From Mastigias papua (taxonomy: Eukaryota; Cnidaria; Scyphozoa; Rhizostomeae; Mastigiidae): a stretch of DNA of 64,000 nt. Of the stretch, positions 23,659-35,209 are shown piece after piece; position 1 is the stretch's first letter, and every line of letters starts with the position of its first letter. The DNA is taken from NCBI GenBank assembly GCA_964019165.1, contig OZ025280.1:7806428-7870427 (forward strand), in the 5' to 3' direction. Position numbers and translations under genes: made by a program. The notes below the pieces were generated by a model, which was not told the DNA's origin, did not search any database, and saw nothing but the letters and a program-made list of their open reading frames with translations.

Positions 23659-23887
23659 TGTAATGCTTGTGGGCTCAGCAGGGTAAGACTCAAGAAAATG
23701 ACGCTTAGTTTCTGATCTGATTGTCAATTCCTCTCTTCTGATTCAATGTTAGGATAACGTATGTTAAGAAAGCATAACAGGAAGGAATTAAAACGGAAAT
23801 AAAACGACTGTCCAATTAAAAGCGACTATTACAATAAACATGAAAGGATTGTCCAATCAAAATCGATTATATTGATAAATCATTACA
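23659..23887 (-). repeat. 5' LTR
   Basis: The 229-bp partner of 18602-18830, with one difference. In the element's orientation transcription starts here. Directly followed on the plus strand by the TGTA target duplication. Confidence 0.97.
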
Positions 23888-23891
23888 TGTA

Positions 23892-24718
23892 TGATCATGT
23901 AGACAGGCTTTAAAGAAGTATTTGAGTATAAGAATGTCTCAGGAAGTCTCATTGTCTACAGCAAACAAGAGTTATCCGCTAAACTGAATCTAATACTAGA
24001 CAAACATTCGTTTTCCAGCATACACGCTCTTTTACAAGCTACCGCTCTAAAAGGACACTACATGTAGCAGACAAAAGATTTAAGAAACTTACTACTAAAG
24101 ACAAAATCACCAAGGAACTTTCAATTCAAAATATTTGTATCACTGCAAATAACTGAGAATTAGAAAGCAATTTCTACTCATTGCAGTCAAAGTCACACGA
24201 GTTGTGTAGTCCATAAAGAAGTTCTTCATAAAGGGTTTTGAGTTGGTTATTTACATTTTCTGTAGTACCCTGTCTTAACATTTAACGCTTAACATGTCCA
24301 TATAGTACTATATGTACATTTGAAATTAAGAAACTACCAACGGCATTTTAACATTACAAAGGGGCACGCAGAGGCCCAGCAATAAATAACTTTAAGTACT
24401 AGGCCTTGTGCAAGGCTCCTAATACAAAAGACACAAAATTGTTCAACAAACGTGATGATAATTCATGAGAAGACAGAATCCTTTCTTTGATTTCACTCAC
24501 TCTACGATTTCAACAAGGCTTGCAGTAGACAAAAGAATTGCTTAAACAAGATCATCCTTTTTCTATCAATTTGATTATTCAAATGCATATTATGGACAGA
24601 CTGAGTTTGACAATGCTACTGTCACTGACATACGTGGTGCTCGCTACTCAAGGGAATACTATTTTTGCATTTACCTGATAGTAACGATAGCAAAGCAATA
24701 ACGATAGGTGTAACCTTC
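23892..24718. other. No gene recognised
   Basis: AT-rich sequence between the LTR element and the fold-back repeat. I see no coding or repeat signal. Confidence 0.5.
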
Positions 24719-24951
24719 AAAATGTGGATTTTGCTCTTGGCGAGATTCAGAAACTTGCCAATATAGAGATTTTTGTATGCAACATCCGAGCTCTTCATTG
24801 ACTACAAATCATTATTAGATGTTAGATTACTCGAATTTCAGCAACACCAATTAAAAACCAATCCGCAAATAAAACAGAGCTCGGATGTTGCATACAAAAA
24901 TCACTATATTGGCAAGTTTCTGGATTTCGCCAAGAGCAAAATCCACATTTT
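24719..24951. repeat. Fold-back repeat with 76-bp arms
   Basis: Arms 24719-24794 and 24876-24951 are inverted copies differing at three of 76 positions, around an 81-bp spacer. The outer ends are AAAATGTGG/CCACATTTT and the inner ends GAGCTCT/AGAGCTC. A transcript would form a long hairpin. A MITE-like origin is likely; no target duplication is obvious. Confidence 0.9.
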
Positions 24952-25829
24952 TCTTTAACATTTTTCTTCAACACGCCGGTCTACTCGGTCATCTTCTGAT
25001 AATATTTTCAAAATGGCGGCTTCACAAAATTCAAGTAAGAGCACAGTGGCCAAACATTCACGCTCACCTACGATATCTTGCCCGCGCATAAGTCTACGTG
25101 CTACGTCTACGTCTACGTCTATGTTTATATACAATAGATACAAAATTTTGAGCGCACCCCTGAAATATTTTGAGCTAACCCGAGAAACGCACCTTTAAAC
25201 GAAATTTGAGGAGTCACCGTTTTGAAAATGCTATCAGACCAAGTAAACTGGAGTTTTTACTAAATGTTAATGAAGTCGAAAGGACATTGATTTTTGACTT
25301 AGTTGTTTCCGAGTCTTTTGTCAATTCTACTTTTAATTTCCAGTACGGCATTATTAACTGTTTTGTCTTCTCTTTTGCATTCAATATGCTAATGCACCCA
25401 AACCTGAATTCCAGACTAAAGAGGATTAAATGCACTTTTAAGCTTTCAGTTACATGGACCAAAGGACTTTGTTGAATTAAATAAGATGTAAAAAGCTTCT
25501 TCCTTTCCAAAACATCGCTATGTTGCTTTATGAATGTACTACCTTTCAAAAGTTAATAACAAGCAATAGATCTTTAAAGGTCGGTTTACACAGGCAACTT
25601 TTCATGCGCGACTTCATGCAACTTATTACAATAAAACAAAAAGTCTCATTGAGTTGCAAGTATAAATGCTTGTGCGACTTTTTGCAACTTCATCCTGCAA
25701 CCTACTGCAACTTAGTGCGACCTGCAACTTATTTAGGATCGAGATCCTATTTTGCAACGAAACGAAGTTGCAGTAGGTCCCAGCACAGCAGAGCTGTTGA
25801 TGGCTCGTGTCAGCAGCATCTAGGATTAA
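24952..25829. other. Unassigned, with a MITE-like end
   Basis: A CTACGT hexamer run lies near 25096-25122. At 25574-25700 the sequence GGTCGGTTTACACAGGCAAC, followed by repeated TGCAACTT and GCGACTT pieces, looks like one end of a MITE of the same style as 18190-18452, with no clear second end. No gene seen. Confidence 0.4.
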
Positions 25830-28800
25830 GGAAAGGCTTGGCAATAGCATCTCTTAACATTGTAATTGGTCTCCGTGGCCGTCTTGATTAGGTTCAACTG
25901 CTTCTATGACCTATGTATTCATATTCTTGCTTTAAATGAAGCAAAACTCGATAGAAAGGACCCAACAGAATTGTTGAATATTCGGAATTATCAGCAGTTC
26001 CGCCTTGACAGGACATGCAGCGGAAGATGAATACTAGTGTACGTTAAAGATTCCATCAAACCCAAACTTATGGATGACGTACCCTTTCATACTCTTGAAC
26101 TCCTATGTAAAGAAACAGAATCCCCAAGGAGCAAGCTTTATTTTGCAATAGCATGGTACGGACCACCAAGCGATCCCGTCGGTTCCTTTGACAAGCTGGA
26201 AGAAGCTCTTGCTTTCTTGGATAGAGAGGGCAGGGAAATTATCTTAATTGATGATACGAACTCTGATTTTACCAAGAAACCAGGTGATTAGCGAATAGCT
26301 AACCATGCTAGACATTTGGCAAGTGTCTTTGGTCTTTTCAAGTTAATGCAGCTTGTCGGGGAACCGACGAAAGTTACCCTTGTAACTGCAACAATTATTG
26401 AACATGTTGCAATGACATGTGCCAGAAACATTATAAAACGGGCGTTCAGGCGGTTTCTTTGAGTGATCATTATATAGTCTATTGTAGTCGAAAAATTAAT
26501 GGAGCAGTTGAAAAAGATCATAAAAAAATAAAAACTTTGAGCATGTAACACTTCTGTGAAAATCGATTCCTGTCGGATGTTTCTGGCATATGTTGGGAGA
26601 CGTGTCTCCAACAAACTGATGATATAATCACCAACGTCAATTACTGGTCTTCTCTGTTCTCCTTTGCTATAGAAAATCATACTGCCTTAACAGAAATGCG
26701 CATATCAGAGGAATGCTACCCTTGGATCAGAAAAAACATGAAGGGTCTTATGATAGCTAGGGAAAGATTCAAAAGAGCTGCCCTTGAAAGCAAAGCAACC
26801 ATTCTCATGGATGCATATACGCTGACATGTGTAACAGGGCATATTCCCTAGAAATTTCCAGCTCAAGAGGGAATATCTCACTACAAAAAGTTCTGCATGT
26901 AGGGGAAACATGAAAGAATCTTGGAGAACAGTCAAAGAATCTTGGAAAACAGTCAATGAACATTTAAACAAAAGTTATTCAACAAAAGTTCTGCACACTG
27001 CTTGTCTTATAGATTCCGAACATACAAGTGTTAACAACAAGGCTCTCAAACACAATGAATAAGTTTTTCTTTACAATTGAGAGAAGCTAGCTAGCAAAAT
27101 AGATACTGCCACAAACCCTCTTCTGTCTTATGAATATGCATGTAGAAGCAGTAATGTTAATTTTCAGTTCAATACAATGGTAGTAAAAGAGATCAGAGAT
27201 ACAATTGCCAGGATGAAAACTAATAAGGGCTTTAGCAACAACAATAGTCTTTGGCAGGTCTATTCAAAACATCAATTGAAACAAGCCTATGTACTGACTC
27301 ATTCAAAATTAGCCAGAGTTACACCAATATTTAAGGAGGGTGAATAAGCTAAAAAGTCAAATTATCACCCAATTTCTGTTCTACGGGTCATGACAAGACT
27401 ACTCGAAAAACTTGTCACCACCCAACTACACCAATACAAGGCTGACAATGGCTACATCTCTCCAGACCAGTCAGGGTTATTGTATCTTCAATTCACTCTG
27501 ACAAGTTCACTTAAAAACACCCATGATTGGTACAATGTGCTAGATCTCATCAAAACTACTGGGACTAGTGTCTATTGACTTGGAAAAGGTATTGGATACT
27601 GTAGACCATGACATCCTTTGCAAAAAGCTAGAGTCCTATGGTGTCCTAGGATGGGAATTAGCATGGTTTAAATCATGCCTTTCCAGCCACAACAATTTTC
27701 TAGAGCTAGTGGTGTTGACTCATTAATCAAGGAGACCAGGATTGGCGCACTTCAAAGCTCATGCCTTGGAACTCTTCTACTTCTAATATACATTGATGAC
27801 CTCCCAAGGGCCATCAACAATTCAAAGGTGTCCATGTTTGCTGATGACACAAACCTTAATCACTAGTCCAACAACATCTCTCCGCTAAATGAGGCCATCA
27901 ACGAAGACCTTAAGCAGGCTGAAAAATGGCTAAATAGTAATAAACTTTCACTCAATATTAACCTAAGCATAAAGCCCTAAAAAGCAATAATGAGTCTCTG
28001 AAGTTAGAGATTCAACAGAATGAGCTTGATGACTTGTTCCAAAGCCTAAATTTCTTGGTGCACTGATTGACAATGTTATGGATTGGAAAGAACACATTAA
28101 GACAGTTTCACCCAAGGTCTCAAAAGGAATTGGCTTTCTAAGGCATGCAAAGTCTTATCTACCAGAAGAAACTCTAAAGACCTAGTACACTGGGATTGTT
28201 GAGCCACACCTCCACTACTGTTGTTTAGTTTGGGGGCAATGTGGTATGACTGAAATTAATCGTTTACAAATATTACACATGTCCTGCATTGCAACTGGCA
28301 GCAAGTTTGAGTGCCAAGATCTGCCTCTTATTAAAAGATTTGGCAGGAAGACCAGAGATGAACTAAGTACAAGTGAGTCGAATATTACAGTTTTTGAAAC
28401 TGTACATGAGCTGGCCCCAAAATATACATGCAACCCCTTCGTAAGAACATCCCAGCTAACCTCTAGCAACCTGAGGAACACAGCAAATGACCTAAGGCTA
28501 CCAAAGAAAACTCCAAATATGGACAAAAATGTTTCTCATTCAGGGGAGCTGGTACCCCCCTGAATAATTTTAAGCAATGTATATAGGGAATCTTGAAAAA
28601 CTGCTGTTTTCTTCTTCTCTCTGTAAATTTCTTTTATTGTAAATATCTATTTTAGATTCTAGGGGTTTTTAATATTTCTAGAAAGTTTAATTGTACTAGT
28701 TTAATTTAGTTTATAGAAAGTATATTTAATCTTGTAAATTTTATGAGGGATGGACCTCGAAGTATTGCTGAAGGACTGCCATCTGTAAATGTTTGAGATG

Positions 28801-28830
28801 GAATTAAATTAAAAGAAATGAAATGACAAT
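25830..28830 (+). mobile_element. LINE relic, nearly full ORF2 span
   Basis: The most complete LINE here. The endonuclease begins KGLAIASLNIVIGLRGRLD and continues through IAWYGPPSDPVGSF, FLDREGREIILIDDTNSDF and SDHYIVYCSRKINGAVEKDH. RT follows with SNYHPISVL, ISPDQSGLLY, DTVDHDILCKKLESYGVLGW, a decayed PQGS box and SMFADDTNLNH, the FADD catalytic motif. The C-terminal tail has KFLGALIDNVMDWKEHI and LPLIKRFGRKT. Many in-frame stops make it inactive. The 3' end carries AAATGAAATGAC repeats near 28815-28850. Confidence 0.88.
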
Positions 28831-28850
28831 AATGACAAGAAAATGAAATG

Positions 28851-30239
28851 ACATGCCTTTCACACATCCATCCGTTATAACAAGCACTTACATTCTATTG
28901 GAAATGACTATTCAATTGCAAATGCTCCCCTATAAAGCTTTTAGCTTACTACAATAAAACTGGAGTACACTGGCATATAAGAGGATTGATTTAAGTCAAT
29001 TGATTGCATAGCATGGTATTTTCCATCCTATCATCGCAACTACTTTCTGCGTGAATCCTGCTAATTGTTTCGCTGCCAATGAGCGGCAAAGTATAGATGC
29101 TTGAAAAGCAGGTAACGTTAAATCGATTTGGGTTCTTTTGTATAATTATCAATAGGCGCGTTTTCATCTTTCGTGGTAATTTCATCTATTGAATAGCGCC
29201 GTGCTCGTCCCATGGTTTTCAAAATATGATGCCCTGTTTATAGTTCATCACATTTTTCAGAACTGATGTTAAAAACATATGACAAATCCTTAGATATTTA
29301 TGTCTGTCGTGAGAGATGAGATGGTTCCGGCTGTAGTACAAAAGCAATGATAGCTCATGCTAACATAAGCAAAATATTTTCAGCTACAGTTGCTTAGATA
29401 GACAAACATCTGGGTATCACAAAGATTAATGCACAAGTGTATGGCTCAGCTATTCTCTGCTTTTAAGAAGACCTATCGTTTTTGAGAATATGGTGCAAAG
29501 AAAAACAATCCGTACCTGATTCAAAAGAAGTAGACTTTCTGATAGCTACTACGCTATGCTTTTCTATAATGCATAAACAGCTAGGCCTATAGACCATACA
29601 ATGATAACTGGATTTGCATTGAAAGTCAAAAAGCGAAGTTTGGCCTACTATTTTAGAGTTCTGTAAAGATAACATTTTGGCTACATGAAGGACAACAAGG
29701 CATACACAATGCACTATGTCATTCCTGCATTCGACGCACATTCGAGTTTTCTACACTTAAAATGGTATATGCAACAGAACTGCCCGATATCTGCGTACAA
29801 ATGCGCACCTTGAACTCTTAAACGGTACATTTGCGAAACAATAAACACAGTTTTCAGTTTGGCCCGGTGACTATCTATTTAGATAATGCAACTCAAACGG
29901 AAGCGCAACTGGAAAGCTAATGAGGAACGGTTTGACGACAATTCTTCTAAAAGATAGGCAACAAACAAGTTAAATCGATAAAAGCACCTTAAAGCCATGT
30001 TACCTTACAGCTCTCAAGACAGTTCCACATAAGTCACCTTTTCACCTTTTTGCTTGATTGCGTGATTAGCTAATTGCAAAAAGAACTAGGCCTCCACAGT
30101 GAGTCTTGCCATAGTACTCTGACACACAATGACCTATGACTATTGACCCGAGTCCAAGCCCTCTACCCGTCAGCCGAGAAGAGCCAAGATTGTTGAAGCG
30201 CCGGATTGGTCAAAAATGAGTACTTATACATACCGTAGT
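28851..30239. other. No gene recognised
   Basis: Short frames only (the longest is 92 codons, 29463-29741 minus). None resembles a family I know, and I see no bounded repeat. Confidence 0.45.
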
Positions 30240-30383
30240 GGACACTTCTAACTCCATGCAGGAAAAACGTGTTTCCGAAACTGTTAAAGATGGTACAGAA
30301 ATTTCTAAAGTTTCTTAACTCTTTTCTTGTAGTTCTCAAAGTTTCTTAAATTTTAGGATGTCTGGTACTAGGTTCCTTATAAA
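30240..30383. mobile_element. Right-end fragment of the TTATAAG MITE family
   Basis: Sequence from ACAGAAATTTCTAAAGTTTC through the terminal CTAGGTTCCTTATAA matches the right end of the full element at 38254-38756. No left end is present. Confidence 0.7.
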
Positions 30384-30429
30384 CACATCCGTGTACGTCA
30401 CGTTCACAGTGATAGTTAAGTTATGGGGG

Positions 30430-31395
30430 AAGCATACCAGCTCATGCTCATGCCAGTCCCAAGCCCGGATAAATGAGGAGGCTCGCCAGGATAGGGCCAG
30501 CAACCCACTGGTGTAAAGAAACTTCTGCCATAGTATCGCATAGTGAATCAAGTAGAAAGAATTGCCCCCGGTCCCCGCCAGCCTTTGAACAGGCAGGAGG
30601 TGCTAAGAATCCCCCGGGCAAGGACGGCATACTTTGATGACGACTGCTTATAGAATTGGACAAGGAAAATCTGAACAACGAATTGAATTAGGCACAATCA
30701 ATGTGGCAACATTGAGAGAGAGGGAGTAACAACTTGTTGAGGTGATGAAGATGAGAGATTTAAGTATCTTGGCTTTGGCACAGACAAGTTATTTTTTTTC
30801 TATTCATTTTGAAAATTAACTACATTTACATGCTACCTACTATACTACATACAGTTTACTTATCAATACTACAAGAACGATAACACGGAGTGCAAGATGT
30901 CATGACAACTCCGTGGCCATTAACATGAATAACTCGTAACATGACAAAAAATTAAAACACAGCTACAAAAATACATTTAAATACACGTGAATGTCCTTAA
31001 CTAATAAATACTTAGATTTGTTTCATATTGTATGCCGGGCTAGCCTAGAGCAAATCAGATCAATCTCTCTTGTGGTCAAATGTAATCTGAAAAGTTTACA
31101 TTTAGAGACAAGTTTCTAAATGTTGTACCATTGTTGGAAGATATAGATAGAAGCTACGCTGGTATGGTCATGCGAAGAGAATGAGCAAGGAGAAAAAGCA
31201 AAAACAGTTTTTTGAATGGTTTCTACCTTGCAAAAAGCCACTGGGTCGTCCAAGAATGAGATAGATTCAAGGTACCAATAAAGCATTGGAGAAGAAAGGA
31301 ACATTGATTAGAGAAGTGGAAGAGAGCAAAATATATGAGAGAAGAGTGGAGTGGAGAAACTTTGTAAAGGATTCACCAGCTGACAGATAGTAATC
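30430..31395 (+). mobile_element. RTE-like LINE with internal deletion
   Basis: The 5' part has the GC-rich leader with CATGCCAGTCCCAAGCCCGG and then the endonuclease start (LGTINVATLRERE and LVEVMKMRDLSILALAQT). The 3' part (about 31150-31390) encodes LRWYGHAKRMSKEKKQKQ, then RPRMR and REVEESKIYERRVEWRNFV, the conserved tail of RTE-type LINEs. Most of the endonuclease and the entire RT domain are missing between them. Confidence 0.75.
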
Positions 31396-32583
31396 TAGCA
31401 GGCGAATTGGTGAGAAAGGTGAGAAAGGTATGCTAGAATAACCCTAAAGGGTGCCGTTATTTCCTTGCATAAGTTCATGATTAGACCAAACAACTTGGGA
31501 AGCTCTCTGATGTTTCCAATCACTACTGCAGGGTGACCACAAAATTTTCAACAATGTTCAAGAACAATTTTGGAATATTGCTAGAACATTTAAAACTTTT
31601 CCAAAGCCATTCATATCTGAAGTTTGAAAGAGATCAAAGTTTGAATGTTCAAATGTCTACAATACCGAAAAAATTCTTATTAATATCATTATTAACTTCA
31701 TTAGCTTGGACAAAAATAAATTCTTTTACGGAATCAATCTGTTTATGAGCAATCCATAACGATCAGAAAATGAAGCCACAAAAATCTTATATATGAAAAT
31801 GTTTCAAGAATATCTACAAAGCAAACAATTCCAGTATAATTCAAAGACATCAAGGAATTTCAGAACTGGTAGCCACTCTGTATGTGGAATTTATCGAAGT
31901 TACTGGAAACTCGCCCCCCCCCCACCCTCTACCCAGTAGTCAGTTGCATGTTGCAGTTTTTGCCTAACTCCCCAATTCACGCTAGATTTTCTGCTGCATG
32001 ACCAACTTTTTACAAAATTTCATGGACATTGGGGGTGTCACGAAATCCCACACCCTCCCTACCCATCGCCACATCACTGCTTGGAAAACATAAAGCCATA
32101 CCTGGTGCCTTTTCAAACAAGTTGGTATTTCTTTATCAGAGTGATTTCTTTCCGTGGTATCTTATGAGTTTTACTTAATATCGTAAGAATTTTTAAAAAA
32201 CGCAGTGCAAATTGGCGTAGCCCAAACAAACCATGTTTCCATAGCAGCAGATGTAATAACTTTCCAAGTGAAATGCCAGTAAATTAAGCGAAGCGTTTGC
32301 TAAATGCCTTTTGACTAAAAAGTATGCACAGTTTGGCCTTTTGGTTATGGACAAATAGTTAACTATAAAGTGCAACCCGTTCAGTTTTACAATACAGAAA
32401 GAAGCACTTTTTAAGTTAAGAGGTAAAAGTAGTTAAAAAGCTTCTATGTAAAAGGAAGAAATGTTATTGAGAAGTAAAACCAAGTAAAATATTGATTACA
32501 TCTTTTTATAAGTGAGCTAATTTTGTTCCTGATGCAAATATTTCAATATCATTTTCAACAGTAAAATAATTTCTACACCACTT
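31396..32583. other. No gene recognised
   Basis: Contains a C-rich tract near 31911-31930. No coding or bounded repeat signal seen. Confidence 0.45.
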
Positions 32584-32862
32584 CTATATTCTGGATTGTG
32601 ACTCTTGTGAAAATTTTGTGATATTTCCCTCAGATGAAAAGCCTACTTTTCTTTTCTTGTTTTTTGGCCCATTCTTTTCAATTGTCGCAACTAACTTTTC
32701 AAGTACTACTTTGACTTCAAATCCACCTGCATTTAAGGCTGTAGTTTCCTTTTTCTTCTTTTGGAGTTTTAGCTTTATTCTATTTCTTCGATATTTTTCA
32801 GACACCTTTCTACCGTGAAACCTGGCTTTTGTCTCCTGCCTAAAAAGTCCTATAGTTTTCAC
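32584..32862 (-). CDS. Unrecognised Lys-rich small ORF
   Basis: A 92-codon frame whose product is strongly basic (KLKLQKKKKET, then GPKNKKRKVGF, a nuclear-localisation-like cluster). Its listed first codon is GTG, not ATG, and an in-frame stop lies just upstream, so this would be an exon or an old copy if real. A transposon (32875) lies immediately upstream. I do not recognise the family. Confidence 0.25.
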   Translation of the reverse strand: MKTIGLFRQETKARFHGRKVSEKYRRNRIKLKLQKKKKETTALNAGGFEVKVVLEKLVATIEKNGPKNKKRKVGFSSEGNITKFSQESQSRI

Positions 32863-32874
32863 CTGGCCCTATCT

Positions 32875-35203
32875 CAGAGGCGGATCCAGGACGCCGCACA
32901 CGCCGCCTATGCGGCAGTCAAAACTATTACGTACCATGACGTCATCATTGCTTTCCGAGTAGTGAAGACGAACACGATAGACTTTAAAGACTGTAGTTCT
33001 ACATCGGACTTTTGGTGCGGCACCTCAGACAATAGAGCAGCCTTTTGGTAACAATAGAGCTATGGAGGCCTTGCTTTGTAGAACATGTCAAAATTCATTG
33101 TGTAAGATGTCAGTTCTATTCAAAGTAATTGTCTAGCCTTCAAAAAATCGAGCGGCATTTCAAGCATGAGAACAATAGGCGGCACTGTTTGATCAAAAAA
33201 TCGAGCGGCATTTCAATCAAAGAACAATAGAAGGCACCTTTGATCAAAAAATCGAGCGGCATGTCAAATTTGAAAACAATAGGCGGTCTTTTTGATTAAA
33301 AATCGAGCGGCAGTCAGGAAAGTCGTGCTGTAGTGCAATGCCGCTCGACTTACATCTCGTGCACGTCTATAAAGATTTGGTTACGGAAGACAGGCTAACT
33401 GAGGACAGTTTCAGTCTGTCCCACTTGTATTATACGCGTACTGGGTGACAACACGGAGTTTTATCTGAGGGTTTATTCACTAACGTCTACTAATTCACTG
33501 GATATCTTATTCATGAGATCCAATGCAATGAGTTTGGAAGTTATATCGAAGCTCATACTTGAATATGGTGGCCTAACTGAGATAGGTCCTCTTTAAGATT
33601 TGTACCAATGAAGAGACTATGCATCCTCCCCGGCAAAGCGGATATTTCCTGTTAGGTATTTAATTTCACTTTATGAACCAAGATGGCATCATCCAACGTG
33701 ACATTTTGAAAGTAGATTTTTCCCTAAGCCCATTAGACTATCTTCATTTAGATCCACTGGCCTATTTTGTTTGTTACATTGCAATTGTTTTTGCTTCATT
33801 GTATTTACTTATATAGCTGACTGTTTACTATTATTTAGTCTATTGTTTAGCAAATTGTGTAACTTTTGGAACTTTGAAACACCCAAATCATTGAATCTTT
33901 TCTCTGTTAGTACTATTGCTTTTTGTGATAATGATGTAATGTATGGAAGGAGCCCTATCAATGCCCCCTCCCCCCCCCCCCCAACTAGTTTGTGCAATTT
34001 TGCTATCATAAGTTTTTATGAACTGTGACACTAGATGATTGCTTTATATTTGAAATTGTGGAGAAGATTTAGAAACCAGGTGCAAAGGTTAGATGCCCTA
34101 TGTGTCAATCTTAAAGAATAGAAGGTTTATCCCTACATTGTTATCAATGCACCTTTGCCCTTCTTATTCTGGGTTCATTGGTGCAGCTTTTTGTCTCCAA
34201 TTGCTTTCATTTTGTCAAAGAATGGATATGAATTCCTTCAGATTCCATATGGTAATGAATGCATCTTATATACTTATTTGACCAAATAAGGTAGAAGGAG
34301 CTTGAAAAAATGTTCAAATTCACAGACTATCTCCTATGACTACAAGCTTTTTCCTCAAAATTTTGAAATGTCATGTTGAACATTTGACCAAAACTTATAG
34401 GCAATCAGTTGACAATATAGTTGAAGCCAATAAGCATTTGTCTATACTGAAGGCACTCATCTTGTGTGCCAGACAGAACATCCCCATCATGGTGGTGATC
34501 AAGCTATTACAGTCAGGAAGACTGTTATAAATTGACTTAGGTCTACATTGGGCAGTACTACTATGGTGCTAGGAACATACACTCTTCTATTTTGTTATCC
34601 AAGCAAGTAGAGGTCCTGACTTGCATTATATAATGCAATGTACATACATGAAATGCAGAAAAATGAATTTTAATTGAATGGTGGAGCCATCTCATCAAAA
34701 GTACATTGATTACTGATTTAGTAAATTGTAGTGGGCTTTTAGAGAAAATGAAAGGTTATTAGTTTTATAATTTAAAGTATTAGTGTATGACAGACAATTT
34801 CTCTATGGTTCCGAAAACTCATGTTTTGACTTGTAATACCCAGTTATGGATCCAGAAAAGTCTGACAGACTTCAGGAGAGCCAATCAATTACTTTCTTTG
34901 TTCTATGCTGAGCCAACAAAATAGAACAGACATGAGTTAGATATGAAATTTTGAAATACAATTAGAAAATCAAATTAAGGCTGTCACGATAACTGTACGC
35001 TCACTATCGTACTTCAAAGAATGAAGGCTATTGTATGATATAGGAGGATTGCTGGAAGAGAAGCGAATCTCACAAAAATCGTAAATATATGCTACTGGTG
35101 AAAAAAATGGGTGTGGCCACCGCACATCCTTTTGACCACGCCCTTTAACTGATATGTTTCTTGCGCTGTGCGGCAGTCAGTTTTTTCTCTGGATCCGCCT
35201 CTG
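32875..35203. mobile_element. hAT-like TIR element, 2.3 kb, non-coding
   Basis: A perfect 15-bp inverted repeat CAGAGGCGGATCCAG marks both ends, flanked by a 6-bp direct repeat CTATCT (32869-32874 and 35204-35209). Subterminal GCCGCACA and GCGGCAGTC pieces occur at both ends. The CAGAG start fits hAT termini, but the 6-bp duplication is shorter than the usual 8, so the superfamily is tentative. Internal frames (for example 34093-34281) show no transposase. Confidence 0.8.
33141..33312. repeat. Four-copy 51-53 bp tandem repeat inside the TIR element
   Basis: The core ATCGAGCGGCA starts at 33147, 33200, 33251 and 33302. An inverted copy (TGCCGCTCGA) follows near 33340. The GCGGCA core also occurs in the element's subterminal sequence. 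Confidence 0.85.
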
Positions 35204-35209
35204 CTATCT

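Larger units (their letters stand above)
18602..23887 (-). mobile_element. Ty3/gypsy LTR retrotransposon, nearly intact
   Basis: The element is 5286 bp, with 229-bp LTRs differing at one base, a 4-bp TGTA target duplication (18598-18601 and 23888-23891), a PBS and a PPT. On the minus strand it carries gag with two zinc knuckles, then protease, RT, RNase H and integrase in Ty3/gypsy order. The integrase ends in a GPY module. There is no env frame. Gag and pol are in -1 relation at a slippery heptamer. A TAA stop inside pol and a frameshift near the integrase C-terminus make this copy unable to make a complete Pol, although LTR identity implies very recent insertion. Confidence 0.97.
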
